Source of the DNA: DASXRC01 sp036506795
Lineage (GTDB): Bacteria; Actinomycetota; Actinomycetes; Mycobacteriales; Micromonosporaceae
Direction of reading: 5' to 3'
Assembly (NCBI GenBank): GCA_036506795.1
Contig: DASXRC010000021.1
Span: forward strand, 20,471-84,470
DNA: 64,000 nt
Under the pieces are notes generated by a model. That model saw nothing but the letters and a program-made list of their open reading frames with translations. It was not told the DNA's origin and did no database searches. The translations under genes and the position numbers were made by a program. The first letter of the stretch is position 1; the number at the start of each line of letters is the position of its first letter. Below, piece after piece: positions 63,152 to 64,000 of the stretch.

Positions 63152-64000
63152 ATGTTCAGATCCCGCAGAACGCGATGGCTTGCCGCCGTGCTGGGCCTCG
63201 CGCTCGCCGTCACCGCCTGCAGCAGTTCCGGCGGCAAGAAGGCCGAGCAGAGCACCAACCAGGTCGGCGCGGGTAAGGCGAGTACCCCGCACATGACCTT
63301 CGCCCTGGTCACCCACGCGGCACCAGGCGACACGTTCTGGGACATCATCCAGAAGGGCGCCCATGCGGCCTCCGACAAGGACAACGTCACTCTCAAGTAC
63401 TCGTCCGACCCGTCATCCGGCAACCAGGCCAACCTGATCCAGAGCGCCATCGACTCCAAGGTGGACGGCATCGCGGTCACCCTGCCGGACCCGCCGGCGC
63501 TCATCCCGGCGGTGAAGAAGGCGATCGCGGCCGGCATCCCGGTGGTGGCGATCAACGCCGGCATCGGCTCCTATGAGGAGTCTGGCGTGCTGTCGTACTT
63601 CGGTTCGGACGAGAGCCTGGCCGGGCAGACCGGTGGCAAGCGGGCCTCCGACGACGGCTACAAGCACGTCCTATGCGTGGTGCAGTTCCAGGGGCAGGTC
63701 CAGCTGGAGGCCCGGTGCGACGGAGTGAAGTCGACCTTCGGCGGCAAGTACGACAAGATCTACGTGAACGGCTCGGACCTGCCGTCGGTGAAGTCCATCA
63801 TCTCGGCGAAGCTGGCGCAGGACAAGACCATCGACTTCATTGTCACCCTCGGTGCGCCAATCGCGCTCGCCGCCATCGACGCGATCAAGGACTCGGGCAG
63901 CCAGGCGAAGCTCGGCACGTTCGACTTCAACCCGCAGATCCCGCCGAAGATCCAGTCCGGTGAGCTGCAGTGGGCGATCGACCAGCAGCCGTGGCTGCAG
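63152..64000 (+). CDS. Sugar (inositol?) ABC substrate-binding lipoprotein, partial
   Basis: The frame runs off the window end; 283 codons are visible. Lipoprotein signal with lipobox LAVTAC (Cys23), then a type-I periplasmic binding fold: FALVTHAAPGDTFWDIIQKG, DGIAVTLPDPPAL, AGIPVVAINAGI. GAGGAGAG precedes the ATG. Related proteins bind ribose, xylose or inositol; an inositol transporter is the likely reading from context. The rest of the transporter and iolE/iolG may lie to the right. Confidence 0.9.
   Translation, partial: MFRSRRTRWLAAVLGLALAVTACSSSGGKKAEQSTNQVGAGKASTPHMTFALVTHAAPGDTFWDIIQKGAHAASDKDNVTLKYSSDPSSGNQANLIQSAIDSKVDGIAVTLPDPPALIPAVKKAIAAGIPVVAINAGIGSYEESGVLSYFGSDESLAGQTGGKRASDDGYKHVLCVVQFQGQVQLEARCDGVKSTFGGKYDKIYVNGSDLPSVKSIISAKLAQDKTIDFIVTLGAPIALAAIDAIKDSGSQAKLGTFDFNPQIPPKIQSGELQWAIDQQPWLQ

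Noticed and set aside
61484..63364. A 626-codon minus-strand frame opposite mmsA
   Set aside because: mmsA is intact with its catalytic Cys; the minus frame has no recognisable domain.
1..64000. CRISPR arrays, tRNA or rRNA genes
   Set aside because: No regularly spaced short repeats beyond those listed and no tRNA arm pattern were recognised by reading.

Overview
The window is GC-rich, gene-dense DNA with strong third-position GC bias, GTG starts, ATGA/GTGA stop-start overlaps and GGAGG-type ribosome sites. It is a chromosomal segment of an actinomycete. The gene content, and a repeated GAGCGAGCGAACCGGGAGGC element, suggest a Micromonosporaceae-like organism; that placement is inference. No rRNA, tRNA, CRISPR array or intact insertion sequence was seen.

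Region 1 (1-13253) is the 3' part of a hybrid PKS/NRPS cluster on the + strand. It holds a partial PKS module (AT-KR-DH-carrier, unusual order), an MbtH protein, an Fe(II)/2-oxoglutarate hydroxylase, a C-A-T module with an Asn-like code, and a C-A-T-TE protein with a Ser-like code. That last synthetase runs in frame into a complete MFS exporter, and its thioesterase has Cys at the nucleophile position. The genes overlap or nearly abut, so one operon is likely. An Sfp-type phosphopantetheinyl transferase at 19080-19847 could prime the carrier domains. A MaoC-like hydratase and a quinone oxidoreductase follow.

Region 2 (14785-41059) is a mosaic of housekeeping and accessory genes: hemerythrin, AI-2E transporter, pirin, zinc finger, anti-sigma-type ATPase with a MEDS/STAS partner, SDRs, AraC and LysR regulators, an NhaA-DsbA fusion, dodecin, VOC, formyl-THF cyclo-ligase, two MMPL transporters and a kinase-like membrane protein whose catalytic motifs are lost. 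Decay is visible: a luciferase-like oxidoreductase pseudogene (21597-22036), a frameshifted alpha/beta hydrolase (27365-28214), a 161-bp palindromic MITE-like element (27165-27325) and a three-copy 20-bp repeat (21113-21214).

Region 3 (41068-50918) looks like a chito-oligosaccharide (GlcN/GlcNAc) utilisation locus: ROK repressor, ABC binding protein and two permeases, SIS-domain sugar-phosphate enzyme, then on the other strand a secreted GH20 hexosaminidase and a GH2 exo-glucosaminidase-like enzyme. An identical 11-bp motif lies upstream of both transcription units and suggests common ROK control.

Region 4 (51041-54694) is a PadR-centred membrane locus: PadR regulator, multi-pass membrane protein, and a PadR domain fused in frame to a DUF2029/GT87 membrane glycosyltransferase. 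Near-identical ATGTA...TACAT palindromes overlap both PadR start codons.

Region 5 (54735-64000) is a myo-inositol catabolism locus. A GntR regulator and a Gfo/Idh/MocA dehydrogenase run leftward; iolC, an aldolase-like gene, iolB, a 42-codon coupling ORF, iolD, iolA/mmsA and a truncated sugar-binding lipoprotein run rightward.
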